DNA of 64,000 nt from Pyropia haitanensis. Lineage: Eukaryota > Rhodophyta > Bangiophyceae > Bangiales > Bangiaceae. The DNA lies in the NCBI GenBank assembly GCA_008729055.1, contig SDUX01000007.1, forward strand, positions 4,188,460 through 4,252,459. The letters are read 5' to 3'. Shown here in pieces: positions 45,276-56,001 of the stretch (positions within the stretch are counted from its first letter, which is position 1; every line of letters begins with the position of its first letter). A model generated the notes under the pieces. It did not search any database, was not told the origin of the DNA, and saw only the letters and a list, made by a program, of their open reading frames with translations. A program made the translations under genes and the position numbers.

Positions 45276-45925
45276 TGGCACGTCCGCCAAAAATGGGACA
45301 CGCGGTGTTTGTCTGGGAAACTCCCATCCCATCTGAGTGGTGCAATCGATGCATGAAATCAAACTTCTGCTCTGGTCGGCCAACTCGAGTGCGATCACGA
45401 CACCGACTGCCCCTAATTTGACGTCCAAAGGGCGCCTGACGTGCCTCTCAGGGGTCGGCTCGGGTGTGCTTTTAGTCTTGGAGTCAAACTTTTGAGAAAC
45501 AATTTGCTAGACGAGCTAGGGGAGCCCGAATAGAGGCCGTGGGGGCGGGTCGCCACACTCTGGCTCATTATCGAGGGCTCTGGAGGCCATTCTTTTCAGA
45601 AACTATTGCGGTCGAGTGGCCAACGTGGCGCCTGTTTCTGAACACAGAATCAGTAGCGAGGCTAACAGCGCAGCGTGGACGCATCTCATTGGCTTGACAA
45701 ACAGGAATCGACCTTGATCTGACTGGTCTCGATGATCGATTGTCCGAAGGACCGACACCGGTCCCAAATCGGACCACCCAAGGTTCCCGTGGCGCTGATC
45801 ATTCGATCTGGAGATCAGCGCAGCTCGTCCCTCAGAGAATTGATTGGGTGCCTGACGTCGCGAGTTCACTGGGGCAAAGATTGTCGTAGGAAACTCTGAG
45901 TGTCCCATTTTTAGCGGACGTGCCA
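45276..45925. mobile_element. MITE-like element with ~28-bp terminal inverted repeats and TA target duplication
   Basis: The sequence TGGCACGTCCGCCAAAAATG at 45276 reappears in reverse complement at the right end (CATTTTTAGCGGACGTGCCA at 45906-45925), with one mismatch over about 27 bases, and similarity decays inward. Both ends are flanked by the dinucleotide TA (45274-45275 and 45926-45927), the target-site duplication of Tc1/mariner-type elements. The 650-bp interior has balanced base composition unlike its GC-rich surroundings and no transposase-like frame, so it is non-autonomous. Confidence 0.6.
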
Positions 45926-47471
45926 TAGCTAACGCGGGCTGCCGCATCGGAAATTATGAGAACAAGTTGCGGCCTGCTGTTCCCTCCGAAGTGCACCGTG
46001 CGGATGAGACTGGCTGCCGGCTGCCGCTCCGACGTAGTGCCGTCGCTTGTGCCCGTCGTCGTTGCCGTCCTTCGGGCGGACGGGGGGGGGGAAGCGGCGG
46101 AAGCCCGCTTGGGGGGGGGGGAGGACGCCGCCGCCGGGAGACACCTGGCGGCGGCCGGCGACGCGCCCGCGGCGGCGGGCGGCGCTGGCCGGGGAATGTC
46201 CCCCCCTGCAGCAGGCGCCGCAGCGGCGGCGGCGGCGGCGCCAGGCGTGCCCGCCCGGCATGCTGCTGCCGCGGCGCAACCACGAGCCGCTGCCGCAGCC
46301 ACCGCCGCCGCCGCCGTCGCCGCCTCCGTCGCCGCCGTGGAGTGGCGATGAGCCGCCGGGCGGGGGCGGGCGCGCGGCCGGCGTCGGTGCCGCAGTTCAA
46401 GCGGCGGCGGTAGCGGCGGCGGCCGCGGCGGCGGCGGTGGCGGCGACGGCGGCGATGGCGGTGGCGGCACGGGGCCTCCCGCCCCTCTCCTCGCCACGGC
46501 TGGCGCCGCTGCGCCCCTCGGCCCCCCTCCCCCCCCGCACCAGGCAGGCGGCCCCCCCCCCCCCCGTTTTGGCGTTCCCCTTCCGTACCGGCTCAGCCCG
46601 GCCAGGGCGGTCCTTCCCCAGGGCCCTATTCGATAATACCAGTCCCGCGAATGCGGATTCTCTGTTACATATGCTGGCGAGTGCGTCCGCGCGAGTGCCC
46701 AGTCCGCGCTTCAGTCAGCGCTCCAAACGGTCTCCGCCACCGCGCGCGCCTAGCCTGCGGCGGATGCGGCGAGCGTCCCGTCCCCACAGCACAGGGCACC
46801 GCTAGCAACGCAGACAGTGCCCCCTCCACGGCCGGCACGGGGGGGGGGTCTTCAAGTACCCAGGCTTGTGACGGCATGTGACGAATAAGCTGTCATATGT
46901 TTGACCCGCGAGGGGGGTCGCAAGTACGGCCCAGGAATACCTGATGTATCGCGGCACGGTCCTGCCACCATCGCATGCGGGCTCCATTCGACCCGTTCCC
47001 AGCCCGTATTCAAGGCTCGGCACGGCACGCACATGCAGCTCTGCGTCCGTGCCGAGGCTTCGACCAATCAGAGTCTTGGAACGGCCCTCTCTCCTGCCCC
47101 GTTTTAGCGGTATTTGGGCGGCCTGGATTTGGCGGCCAGTGGGATGGGGCAAACCGCGCAGGGGGGGGGGCGGGGGCTGGGGAAGAAAGGTGGGAGACGT
47201 GCTGCGGGTGCGGTCCGTGGCTTTCGTGGTGGTCGGCAAGACGTACAACCGCGCGAGCTTTCACGGCGGCGGCTGCGCCCCCACCGCCAGCCACAGGCGC
47301 CGCCACCCAGCCGGCGACGCACGCCGCGCCGCGAACGACCTCGCGCCGCGCCGCCGCCGCCGCAGCCGGCATCACCACTGGCATGCGGCGGCGGCGGGGC
47401 GGAGCGCGGGGGCGTCTCCCCCCATTGCCCCCTGCTTAGCGGCCCCCCACCCTCCCCTGGCGTGCACCACC
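45926..47471. other. Mixed low-complexity and balanced DNA, no supported gene
   Basis: 46.05-46.6 kb is GGC/GCC-rich with open frames in all directions and no motif. 46.62-47.1 kb is balanced in composition and shows only short frames. No gene call is justified. Confidence 0.35.
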
Positions 47472-48309
47472 ATGCCACTCCCCACCGCGCCCCGGGACTC
47501 ACAGGCGTGGCCCCCGCCACCGCCGCCACTGCCGCCCGCTGCCCCCCCTGCCTGCCTCACCCTCCGTCATCCCGCGTGGTGTACACGCTGCGCACGGCCG
47601 CCGCGCGGTGGCACGGAGGCGGCGGCGGCGGCTACGGCGGTGGCGGCGGCGGTGGTGGTGGTAGGTGCGGCGGCGGCGGGGGCGGCGACGGGGGCGGGGG
47701 CGCCCTCCCGCCCGCCGCCGCCGCCCTGTCCGTCGCGGACGCGGCGGGCCTGGCGGCCACCCTCCGCACGGTGTGGGGGGAGGCGACGCCCGCCGGGGAC
47801 CCCGCCGACGCCCTCCCCCGCGCGCGCGCCCTCGCCGCCGCCGCCGACGCGTTTGCGGCGCTGCCGCGGCTGCTGGTCGCGGCGCCGCCCGGCGCCGCCG
47901 CGGCGGTCGGCGCCGCCCTGCTGCCGGCGGTGGTCGCGGCGGCGCCGCTGGCGGGGGGCGCCGCCGGGGGGGGGGGGGCGGGGGGGGGGGGGGGGGGGGG
48001 GGGTGCCCGCCCTCCGCCGCGCCGCCGACGGGGCGGTCGCGCTGGGGCTGGCCGCGTGGCTGCGGGCGGTGCCCCCCGGGGCGGGGGGGGGGGGGGGGGG
48101 CGGGGGGGGGGGAGCGCCCGCGGCGGCGGCCGCCGGTGGGGCCAGGGGGGGGGGGCGGGCGGGGGCGGCGGTGGTGGCGGCGGCGGCGGGGGTGGGTGGG
48201 GGGGTGGCGCGCGCCCCATCGGCATGGGCGGTCGTGGCCGCGTCGGCGGTGGCGGTGCTGGACGCGTCGGTGATGGCGGCGGTGGGGGGGCGCGCGCTGC
48301 GCACCCCCA

Positions 48310-48348
<39 letters not shown>

Positions 48349-49380
48349 GACCGGCGGTAGCGGCGGGCGCGGGGGAGCCGCCGCTTGCGCGCGCGGCGGC
48401 GCTGCTCGTGGCGGCGGGGGCGCACCTGTCGCCGCTCGTGAGCGCGGCGCCGGTGGCGTCCTGGGCGGCCGCCTGGGCGGCCGCCCCGCCCGCCGCCGCC
48501 GGCGGCGCCGCCTGCCGCCGCCTCGTCGCGGCGCTGCTGCTGCCGGCGGGGGCGGGGGCGGGGGCGGCGGGGGCGGCGGCGGGCGGTGGCGGCGTCGACG
48601 GCGGCGTCGGCGGCGGCGGCGGCGGTGGAAGCGACGCCGCCCCCGCGGCGGCGGCGGTGGCGGCGGCGCTGCCGCCCGCCGCCGCCGTGCGGGTGGCGGC
48701 GGTGGTGCCGCGCGTGGCGGTCGCCGCCGCCACCCCCGACGGGGCCGCGTGGGCGGCGCTCGCCGCCGCGGTGCTGGCGCGAGCGCCCCGGGGGGGCGCC
48801 GCCGCCGCCGCCACCGCCGCCGCCGACGCCGCCGCGCTGCCTGCGCTGGTCCGCCGCGCGGCGGCGGCGGCGGCGGCGGGGAAGGGGGGGGGGGGGAGGG
48901 CGCGACGGCGGCGGCGGCGGCCGCCGCCACCTGGGCCGACGCCCTCGCGCCGGTGGTGTACTACGCGGGGGCGGACCTGCGGCTGCCGGCGGCGGTGGCG
49001 CGGTCGGCGGCGGCGGCGGGGGGGGCGCCCCCACCGCCGCCCGCGGCGGTGGCGGCGTCGCTGCGCGCCGTCGCGGCGGTGGTGGCGGCGGGTTCCGCGG
49101 ACGGGGCGTACGCGGTGGCCGCCGCCGCCGCGGCGGTGGCCGCCCTGGCGGCCGTCGCAGCCCGCGGCGGCGGCGTCGGCGGCGGTGGCGGCGGCCGGGG
49201 CGGCGGTGGCGTGGCGGTGGCGGCCGCCGCGGACGTGCTGGCGGGGGTGGCCGTCGGCGGGCGCCCGCTGGCCGCCGCCGGCCTCGCGGCGCTGGAGGCG
49301 GGGGTGGCGCCGGGCGCGCGGGCGGGGGGGGGGCGGGCCCCGCCGACGGGTGGCGCGCCGTCGCGCGGGGGGCGCCCTAG
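47472..49380 (+). CDS. Ala-rich helical hypothetical protein, 3' end at the repeat boundary (frameshifted)
   Basis: ATG at 47472 in a CACCACC context opens MPLPTAPRDSQAWPPPPPPL. After a C-run near 47541 the credible frame shifts and reads VVYTLRTAAARWHGG, then ALSVADAAGLAATLRTVWGE and ALAAAADAFAALPRLLVAAP. It shifts again at G-runs near 47970-48000 (VPALRRAADGAVALGLAAWL, WAVVAASAVAVLDASVM, ARAAALLVAAGAHLSPLVSA) and near 48880-48900 (WADALAPVVYYAGADLRLP, LRAVAAVVAAGSADGAYAV). The pattern is one of short amphipathic Ala/Leu helices in series, like a helical-repeat protein, with poly-Gly loops. Family unknown. The frame runs straight into telomere-like repeats at 49377, so the C-terminus may be truncated or artificial. 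Confidence 0.35.
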
Positions 49381-50040
49381 TGATCCTTATACCACATTCA
49401 TTTCACCTAATCGACCTTAACCCACCCCTAACCCACCCTTAACCCACCTAACCACCCCCTAATCACCCTAATGTGCCCCTAATATCTTAAAGTTAAGCCT
49501 AATCGCCCCCTAAGTGGCCTAATGTGGCCCAAATGGGGCCTTAACGGCCTTAAAGACGCACTTAGTTGCGTATTTGGACTTAAAGTGGGCCCTAATAGGC
49601 CATTGATCCTCCCTAGTGATCCTTATACCACATTCATTTCACCTAATCGACCTTAACCCACGCCTAGCCCACCCTTAACCCACCTAACCACCCCCTAATC
49701 TCCCTAATATACCCCTAATCACCTTAACTTTACTTAACCCTCCCCTAAGTGGCCTAATGAGGCCCAAATGAGGCCTTAATGACGCTAAACAGGCACTTAA
49801 TCGTGGAATTGCCCTTAAAACGAGGCCTAATGGGCTCTTGGTCCTCCCTAATGCTCCTTATACCACATTCATTGCACCTAACCCACCCTTAACCCACCCT
49901 TAGTCACCTTAACCCACCCTTAATGCGGCCCTAATGCACCCTAATGACCCCTTAATGGCCCTAAAAACCCTTAATTTAAGGGAAATAGAGGAAAAGTCGC
50001 TCTATTAGGCCTCAAAGACACGTCCCAAGTCAAATTTTCT
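49377..50040. repeat. Telomere-like degenerate C-rich repeats in ~236-bp higher-order units
   Basis: Dense CCCTAA, CCCTTAA and AACCCACC motifs with spacing of 9-12 bases. Three larger units start at about 49377, 49613 and 49848 with the same lead (CTAGTGATCCTTATACCACA, the third diverged), a period of about 236 bases. The C-rich strand is on +. Confidence 0.85.
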
Positions 50041-50790
50041 GGACATCAAATTATCCTCGTCCAACGGCGCGTCTGATGCACGCACTCCCGTGTCGAACGG
50101 TCATCACCTCGTCTAGTACTTGGCGTGGAAGCGTCAATATGGCCCATTTGCGGTATATCTCCACCCACAGTGACTCGGGATCGTGTCCGTTTCTGGATCT
50201 GATGCCTGTACCCTCTGCGCATGACATGTACGGACCTCCATGCCAGGTCCGGTCAGCATCGGACATCATGCGGCAACGCAAGGCCCGTATAGGTGCCAAA
50301 AACGGGGGTATACGCCTTTACGGTGCCATAACGGGCGTTCCAGACCTTTGCACACCGATTTTCTTGCTTTCCCAGTGGATGCGCACCATCGACTTGCCCT
50401 GACCAAGTTTTGGTTTGAATATTGTAAAATGGTCACTCCTGAGCCCTGACATGGTGCCTTGTGGTGTCTTATTGCAGAAGACAGGCAGACGGTTGTCGTT
50501 CATGTCACGTACCAACACAACCCATAAAGTCGGGTTCGACAAAACCGATGGAGGGCTCCTCAGTGGGATGCACGATGGCGGAAACCCCGGTTGGACCGGT
50601 CCCCCGGTCGTTTGGGGGTCCCTGGGGACCCCCCCCAGAACCCCCCTAGGAGGGGGTTTTTGCGGGTAGAGCCCAAGGGCGGGGTAGGTGGGGGCCAACT
50701 GGACTGCCAAGGAGGGGTCTATAGGGTTGTAGAGCGCGAAAAACGACCTCAGGGGTGTCTAGAACGTCTAAAATGACCCCATAATGACCC
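50041..50790. other. Non-repetitive island between two telomere-like blocks
   Basis: 750 bases of balanced composition with only short frames. At 50596-50660 there are G/C inverted repeats: GGGGTCCCTGGGGACCCC, then AACCCCCCTAGGAGGGGGTT. No gene recognised. Confidence 0.5.
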
Positions 50791-52090
50791 CGAAATGCCT
50801 TCGTACGGCCCCAAAGGGCCTAAATGGGGCTTAATCACCCTAATCACCCCTAATATGGCCCTAATGTGGCCCAAATGCGCCCTAACTCGGCCTAATGTGC
50901 CTTAACCCACCCTTAATGTCCCCTAATGGCCCTTAACTCACCTAACTTTCTCCTAATGTGCCCCTAATCACCTTAACTTCTACCTGAGCGGCCTTTAATA
51001 GGCCTTGATCATCGGGAATTGGCCTTAATAGGCCCCTATTGCACTCTGATCACGCCTATCTCATCTTAACTCACCCTAATTTTCACTGAACCCACCCTTA
51101 AGTGGCCCTAACCCACCCTTAACCCACCCTTAACCCACCTAACCCACCCTTAGCAACCTTAACCCTCCCTAATATTCATTAACCCACCCTTAACCCACCC
51201 CTAATGACCCCTAATGACCCCTAATGGGACCCAAACCTCCCAATATGTTGAACTTGGAGACTTAACTGGGACATACTTGGCCTTAATGTCCCTGAATAGG
51301 CCCCTATTGCACTCTGATCACGCCTATCTCATCTTAACTCACCCTAATGTTCGTTAACCCACCCTTAAGTGGCCTTAACCCACCCTTAACCCACCCTTAA
51401 CCCACCTAACCCACCCTTAGCAACCTTAACCCTCCCTAATATTCATTAACCCACCCTTAACCCACCCCTAATGACCCCTAATGACCCCTAATGGGTCCCA
51501 AACCTCCCAATATGTCGAATTGGGAGACTTAACTGGGACATACTTGGCCTTAATGTCCCTAAATGGGCCCTTATTGCACTCTGATCACGCCTATCTCATC
51601 TTAACTCACCCTAAACTTTATTAACCCACCCTTAAGTGGCCCCAACCCACCCTTAACCCACCCTTAACCCACCTAACCCACCCTTAGCAATCTTAACCCC
51701 CACTAATGTTCATTAACCCACCCTTAACCCACCCCTAATGACCCTTAATGACCCCTAATACGGCTTCATCCTCCCAATATGTTGAATTGGGCGACTCAAC
51801 TGGTGTATACTTGCCTTAAACGGCCCTTAATAGGCCCTTATTGCACTCTGATCACGCCTATCTCATCTTAACTCACACTAATTTAACTTAACCCACTCTT
51901 GACCCACCCTTAACCCACCTAACCCACCCTTAAGTGGCCCAAATACTTCTTAACCCCCCTAATATTCATTAAACCACCCCCTAATGCCCCCTAATGACCC
52001 CTAATGGGTCCCTAATCGCCCTCAATGCGCGTTAAGTGGGCCTAATGGTACCCTATTGCACTCTGATCACGCCTATCCCATCTTAATGCG
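50791..52090. repeat. Telomere-like degenerate repeats in ~267-bp higher-order units
   Basis: Same CCCTAA/CCCTTAACCCA vocabulary. The phrase TATTGCACTCTGATCACGCC recurs at about 51037, 51305, 51572, 51839 and 52054, giving intervals of 268, 267, 267 and 215. Each unit continues TATCTCATCTTAACTCACCC or a close variant (two units deviate) and contains runs of CCCTTAACCCA. Confidence 0.88.
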
Positions 52091-52813
52091 CTCCATTTCA
52101 TTTCAGCCCGGCGCTAATGCGACCGAGGCCTCTCCACGGCTAAGACACCGGTAACGCCGGTTCTCTACCCCCGGGTTCGTTTTTGACCCCGTCAGGGGGG
52201 GTCCTGAGGACGCACGAGAGGCCGCCATTCCGGCGACCGGTAACTGTGCCTCTTCGCCGCGTCATGTATGAACGGGCCCACAGGACTATGAGGACAGGTG
52301 GTGGTCGGTCGGCGGATCGACTTTGCCGTGGCAGCCCCCACCCCCCCTCAGGCCCGGGAAACGCATGGTCTGGTCAACCTGCGTTCCTGGGCCTGTTTGG
52401 GGGGGGGGGTGGTCGCGGCCGCCCCGCCTCACTGTTGGGGGCATAGCCGTCGTGGAGCGGCCCCCCCCCTCAGGAGCATGTTTTGGTATGGTTTTTCGTA
52501 GCTACCCACCCTCGGCATAGCCTCGGCGGCATAGCTCATTTCTATACCTCAGCACCATCCTGAGGGGGGGGGTCGCCAGTAGAGAGGGTGCCCCCCTCAG
52601 GAAAACGCATGTACCAGGGACGATAGTCGAGCATCGGGGTAGGCTCCCGTATGCATAGGGTGGGGTATGTCCCCCCCCCCCTCAGGACCATGTTGGCATA
52701 AGGGATACGCTTCACTGGTATCCCCCCCTACGGGGGTCGTTTTCATACGAGATTTTGATGATCGGTCTTGCGACCCGATATCACGAAGGATGGTGTTTCA
52801 CATATGCAGGAGC
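52091..52813. repeat. Spacer with dispersed CCCCCCTCAGGA motif
   Basis: A C-run followed by TCAGG and often an ATG-like CATG recurs at about 52345, 52460, 52594 and 52672, with inverse forms at 52193 and 52555. This looks like the left part of the rDNA intergenic spacer. No gene. Confidence 0.55.
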
Positions 52814-53560
52814 CCCCCTGAGGGGTGTTTTCTTCCACCCCGGCTATCTTTTGCCCTGGTGCTCCGTTTGCGACGGGGACTGCAGATATCGACTCAGCGA
52901 CCCTTTCTTAGTCAGAAACGTATCTGAGGTCGGAAATCGGAGTACCCCCCCTGACGGGTGTTTCCTCTAGGAGCATGAGCGATTCCTACAGAGCGATATC
53001 TTTGGCCCTGTTGCTCCGTTTGCGACGGGGACTGCAGATATCGACTCAGCGACCCTTTCTTAGTCAGAAACACATCTGAGGTTGGAAATCGAAATACCCC
53101 CCCTGACGGGTGTTTCCTCTAGGAACATGAGCGATTCCTACCGAGCGCTATCTTTGGCCCTGTTGCTCCGTTTGCGACGGGGACTGCAGATATCGACTCA
53201 GCGACCCTTTCTTAGTCAGAAACGCATCTGAGCCCAAGAATCGGAATACCCCCCCTGACGGGTGTTTCCTGGTAGGAATACGACCGGTTCCCTACCGAGC
53301 GATACCTTTGGCCCTGTTGCTCCGTTTGCTACGGGGACTGCGGGTATCGACTCAGCGACCCTTTCTTAGTCAGAAACGCATCTGAGGTCGGAAATCGGCC
53401 GACCCCCCCGACGGCGCTTCATTGGTATACGAGTATACGGGGGTGAAGCCAAGACCGCGATAGCTTGGCCCCAAGGGCCAGGTTTGGTATGGGACCGTTT
53501 GGTATCGACCTAGAGACCCCTTTTCTATCAGAATGGAGTCCAAGACCGGTGGGTGGGGGA
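52814..53560. repeat. rDNA spacer subrepeats, period ~152 bp
   Basis: Four good copies begin near 52814, 52945, 53096 and 53248 with CCCCCTGACGGGTGTTTCC (first copy divergent). They contain GCTCCGTTTGCGACGGGGAC, CTGCAGATATCGACTCAGCG and ACCCTTTCTTAGTCAGAAAC. A fifth, strongly diverged copy follows at about 53403-53560. Arrays like this are typical of rDNA intergenic spacers. Confidence 0.85.
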
Positions 53561-54294
53561 CCCCCCCCCCTGCGCTTCTGAAGCGCCGTCGGCTGTAATC
53601 AGTCGTCTACCCGATATAGTATGAACATACGTTTCAGGCCCCTAGGGGGCCATTTCAGACCGGCTTTTTCCTATGGTAGTAGGCTACCAGCCTAGGGACC
53701 GCTATGCCCTCCATTTTCCCGACCTAGGGGGCGCCTTGGAGGAGCCCGGGGATGGCTTCCCGCCTGCCCGCTGGGCCGATTTTGATAGGGGTTTTTTTCC
53801 GCCTGGCGGACCCCACTGTTACTGGCATGTTCTACTATGGTTTCTAGGCCACGGGGTGACCTCCCACTTGACCCGAAACAACCATAGTAAGGGCCCCGTA
53901 TTGGAGGCGGGGTAGCGGCTTTTTATGGCCACCGCCCCTCCTCAGAGGCGCACATAGTAGTAGGGGATTTTATGCCCTTGCTCTCCGGCCTGACCATCCG
54001 GAGTTGGCCTCAACAGTACGTGTGGTCCTCCATAGGGGGAGGGGGCGACTCGGCCCCACTCGTGTGGTGGCTGAACCCCCCCCCCCCTTTGGGGCATGCG
54101 TTGGTATGCCTTTTTTGTGCTCTCTATATACTGAGAGCAAAATCCATAAAGGCATACCTCCCCTTTGTGATGTCTGCTCCCTCCACCTCGCTTTTTTTTG
54201 TTCTTTGGGATAACAAAGAGCGGTGTGGGGGGGGACAGCGGGGTATGGAAACCGCGTGGTGCAAGTAACGCCGGAAGGCCTTTATAGAACGGCA
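53561..54294. other. rDNA intergenic spacer, unique part
   Basis: About 730 bases without internal repeat. Short frames only. Contains CCTAGGGGGCC-type palindromic pieces at 53640 and 53725 and a short T-run at 54191. Confidence 0.5.
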
Positions 54295-54775
54295 CTCCAA
54301 TGAGGACGCAACGCAGGTCGCCCTTGGATTTGGTCCCGTCGACATGGATTGCGGGTTTGGTAGTAAGGTTCCATATTTGGTCCGCTCACCTCCCCACCAG
54401 TCGGTTGGATAAGAACAAGAGGGCGCGCGCGGTGGCGGCAGCTTATGAGTGTTTTTTCATAGAAAAAAGGTACTCCAATGAGGACGCAAGGCGGGGTCGC
54501 CCTTGGACTTTTGTCCCGTCGACATGGATTGCGGGTTTGGTAGTAAGGTTCCATATTTGGTCCGCTCACCTCCCCACAGTCGGTTGGATAAAGGGAAGAG
54601 GGTGCGCGCTGTCGCTCGCGCCAGCTTATGAGTGCCCTTTTTTCTCGGATGGACGCAAGCCTCTGGGGACGCCCTGTACTTTTTTTTTTTTTTTTCCGCA
54701 CTGTCTGGATGCGGTTTGGTAGTAAGGTTCCATTGGTCCGCTCACCTCCCCACCAGGCGCTGTGGGAAAAAAAAA
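54295..54775. repeat. rDNA spacer subrepeats, period ~178 bp, possible spacer promoters
   Basis: Two long copies start at about 54295 and 54473 (CTCCAATGAGGACGCAA, then GTCGACATGGATTGCGGGTT, GGTAGTAAGGTTCCATATTT, GGTCCGCTCACCTCCCC). A third, shorter copy covers 54640-54770 and holds a T-run of about 17. Duplicated blocks upstream of an rRNA unit often carry spacer promoters; no start site can be shown here. Confidence 0.75.
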
Positions 54776-55047
54776 AATACCTCAGGCCGTCGTCATGACC
54801 TTGTGGACCCGTCCGTATCGTTCCGTATTGACTTCCTATACGAGTGCAACGCTGGTACCAGACCACTGCACGTGTGCGCCCCCTTTTTTTGCGCTTGGGT
54901 TGGGGTTCGTTGGGCAAAAAAAAAAGGGGGCTCTTGTACAAAATGCCCCAAGCTGTGGTAGGGCACCCGTCGTGAATGAGAAACGGGGGAGGGGTTTGGT
55001 TACCCGTCTGCCTTTCTCGCCTCATTGACGGTTGTCCGTTGGGACGA

Positions 55048-56001
55048 TACGAAAGAATTGGGGAAACCGGGTCTCCTTATGATATCACAAGCCGGTCTTG
55101 ATGGTTTGCGAAAAAAGCGCTTGCCCCCTGAACGTATACTAAGGCTGTATACTAGTAACGCGGAGATTCGCCATAAGCCTATCCGTTATGAGAAAGGGGG
55201 TTATTTCCATAGGAACCGGGATATTGTTATACGGAGGATAGGTGTACCACCGTTGTGCCGTTTTTTGTAACGGGGGAGCTGGCGGGTTGAAGGTTGGCGT
55301 CCCCTCCCCAAGTGCCGCTCTGAGGAGGCTGCTTAGCCATGCCGAAATCCTTAAGTTGTGCGTTCCTGTGGTGTTCGGCATCTTTACCCGTGACGGTCTA
55401 TGGAATATTCTGGAGCTCTGCTCGACCCCCTACCGGGGCGTGGTATCATTTGTTGTAGCGGGCGCGCTATCACAGTCCTTGGCTGTGGTATCAATCCGCA
55501 TATTGAAGCGTTAACGTTTCCCTTGGAGGGCGTCGTATCGTCGCAGCCCCGTCTATGGACATATCTCCGTGTAGCGCAAAGGGGTCCTTTCTTTTGTTTC
55601 TGAGGCGCCGTCCATCTCTTTTCCCGGGTGGACGGCCTGGTTCAAGGTGCTCCTTAGCCCAGGGCACCGAACGGGAGTTTTTCTCCATGTCGAAAGAGGG
55701 AGCAGGGAGGGAAGTCCCTTTTTTCCCAAGCAAAAGACCAGAGCTGGGTCTGGCATAAGGAAGGCAGGCAGGGACAAAAGTTCCTAGCTAGAGCGTATGA
55801 TTTCTTGAGGCGGGGCCCTTGCGTAAGAATGCAGAGTGTGAGCTTCGCCACTCGCATGGGTGTTCGCCTGAAAGCCGCATGATGTATTGTGTACGTTCCA
55901 CTCTTGGGAGGAACGCCGGCTGGGGCCTTTTTTTTCCTGTCTGTTCTATTTAGTGTTTCCAGGCTTGGGCTCTGGCCGATAAAGCTTGAGAAGATCATCT
56001 G
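55048..56001. repeat. Left copy of a ~0.9-kb direct duplicate flanking the gap
   Basis: Nearly the same as 56501-57349: both begin GAATTGGGGAAAC and run through CTGGCGGGTTGAAGG to AGCTTGAGAAGATCATCTG. Differences are mostly one- or two-base indels, plus about 110 bases (55160-55275) absent from the right copy. It stops exactly at the N run. Confidence 0.85.

Noticed and set aside
39300..47070. Recurrent CCAATC/GATTGG words as a new repeat family
   Set aside because: Flanks do not align between sites; they are more likely chance or ordinary CCAAT boxes.
49377..52090. CRISPR array
   Set aside because: The repeats are degenerate, lack constant unit/spacer geometry, and the genome is eukaryotic.
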